A DNA stretch of 64,000 bases, taken from the NCBI RefSeq assembly GCF_000960995.1, contig NZ_CP009435.1, positions 3,472,001-3,536,000 of the forward strand, read 5' to 3'. Source of the stretch: Burkholderia glumae LMG 2196 = ATCC 33617. Lineage in GTDB: Bacteria; Pseudomonadota; Gammaproteobacteria; Burkholderiales; Burkholderiaceae. The translations under genes and the position numbers were made by a program. The notes below the pieces were generated by a model. The model had not been told where the DNA came from and made no database searches. It saw only the letters and a program-made list of their open reading frames with translations. This document shows, piece after piece, positions 63,785 to 64,000 of the stretch; within the stretch, counting starts at the first letter, position 1; every line of letters starts with the position of its first letter.

Positions 63785-64000
63785 ATGACCGAACCGACCC
63801 AACCGCAGGCCGCGCCCGCGACCGACGAAAACCAGATCATCGCCGAGCGCCGCGAAAAGCTGCGCGCGCTGCGCGAGCAAGGCATCGCCTACCCGAACGA
63901 CTTCCAGCCCACGCACCACGCGGCCGACCTGCAGTCGACCTACGCAGATGCCGACAAGGAGGCGCTCGAAGCGCAGCCGCTCGAGGTCCGGCTCGCGGGC
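63785..64000 (+). CDS. lysS: Lysyl-tRNA synthetase, N-terminal part (cut by window edge)
   Basis: ATG 63785 opens MTEPTQPQAAPATDENQI and then IAERREKLRALREQGIAYPN, the family's usual N-terminus. The 72 codons seen belong to the anticodon-binding OB-fold region; the rest lies beyond the window. It follows prfB after 141 bases, as in many beta- and gamma-proteobacteria. Confidence 0.95.
   Translation, partial: MTEPTQPQAAPATDENQIIAERREKLRALREQGIAYPNDFQPTHHAADLQSTYADADKEALEAQPLEVRLAG

Noticed and set aside
1..64000. CRISPR arrays, rRNA operons, secondary-metabolite or complete secretion-system clusters
   Set aside because: None seen on either strand; apart from the tRNA-Ser gene no other RNA gene could be supported.

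Overview
The window is chromosomal DNA from a Burkholderia-type beta-proteobacterium. The evidence is very GC-rich coding sequence, gene orders typical of that genus (cysS-TPR-ppiA-ppiB-lpxH, pyrG-kdsA-eno-ftsB, lolC-lolD-tatD-comEC, recJ-prfB-lysS) and protein sequences that read as Burkholderia orthologues. I cannot fix the species; a plant-associated species of the B. glumae/B. gladioli kind would fit the amount of insertion-sequence debris, but that is only a guess.

Positions 1-5584 are the end of an integrated element abutting the 3' end of a tRNA-Ser(GCT) gene. Its genes are AT-richer than the core. They include a partial gene, three small unknown or ankyrin-repeat genes, a HEPN-motif protein and a tyrosine integrase. 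The integrase is cut in two by an intact IS3-family (IS51-group-like) element that left a 4-bp target duplication. Removing the IS restores a 547-residue reading frame, so the element was probably locked in place by the insertion.

Positions 5585-18298 are core housekeeping genes: tRNA-Ser, lysC, tilS, accA, a HhH-GPD DNA glycosylase, cysS, a TPR protein, ppiA, ppiB, lpxH, cysE, trmJ and suhB. Positions 18299-21467 are a second, decayed accessory patch. An internally deleted IS6-family copy, a toxin/immunity-like gene pair whose toxin side has lost its N-terminal part, and a frameshifted IS5-family transposase lie side by side.

Positions 21468-29458 carry sensing and metabolism genes: a HAD phosphatase, the 2-keto-3-deoxygluconate permease kdgT with a divergent IclR-type regulator and two matching operator-like palindromes, a cytochrome c, a chemoreceptor and an EAL-HDOD protein. 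From 30089 to the right edge the window is core again: mutS, slyD, a ribosomal oxygenase, a WalJ-like hydrolase, bamC, dapA, trpS, yciO, an RNase AM-like PHP protein, hslO, ftsB, eno, kdsA, pyrG, comEC, tatD, lolDC, an rpfE-like gene, recJ, prfB (with the programmed +1 frameshift) and the start of lysS.

Most of the window is ordinary core genome. The places worth a second look are the two accessory patches, the kdgT/kdgR operators, the structured lysC leader and a four-cysteine (possible Fe-S) motif in TrpRS.
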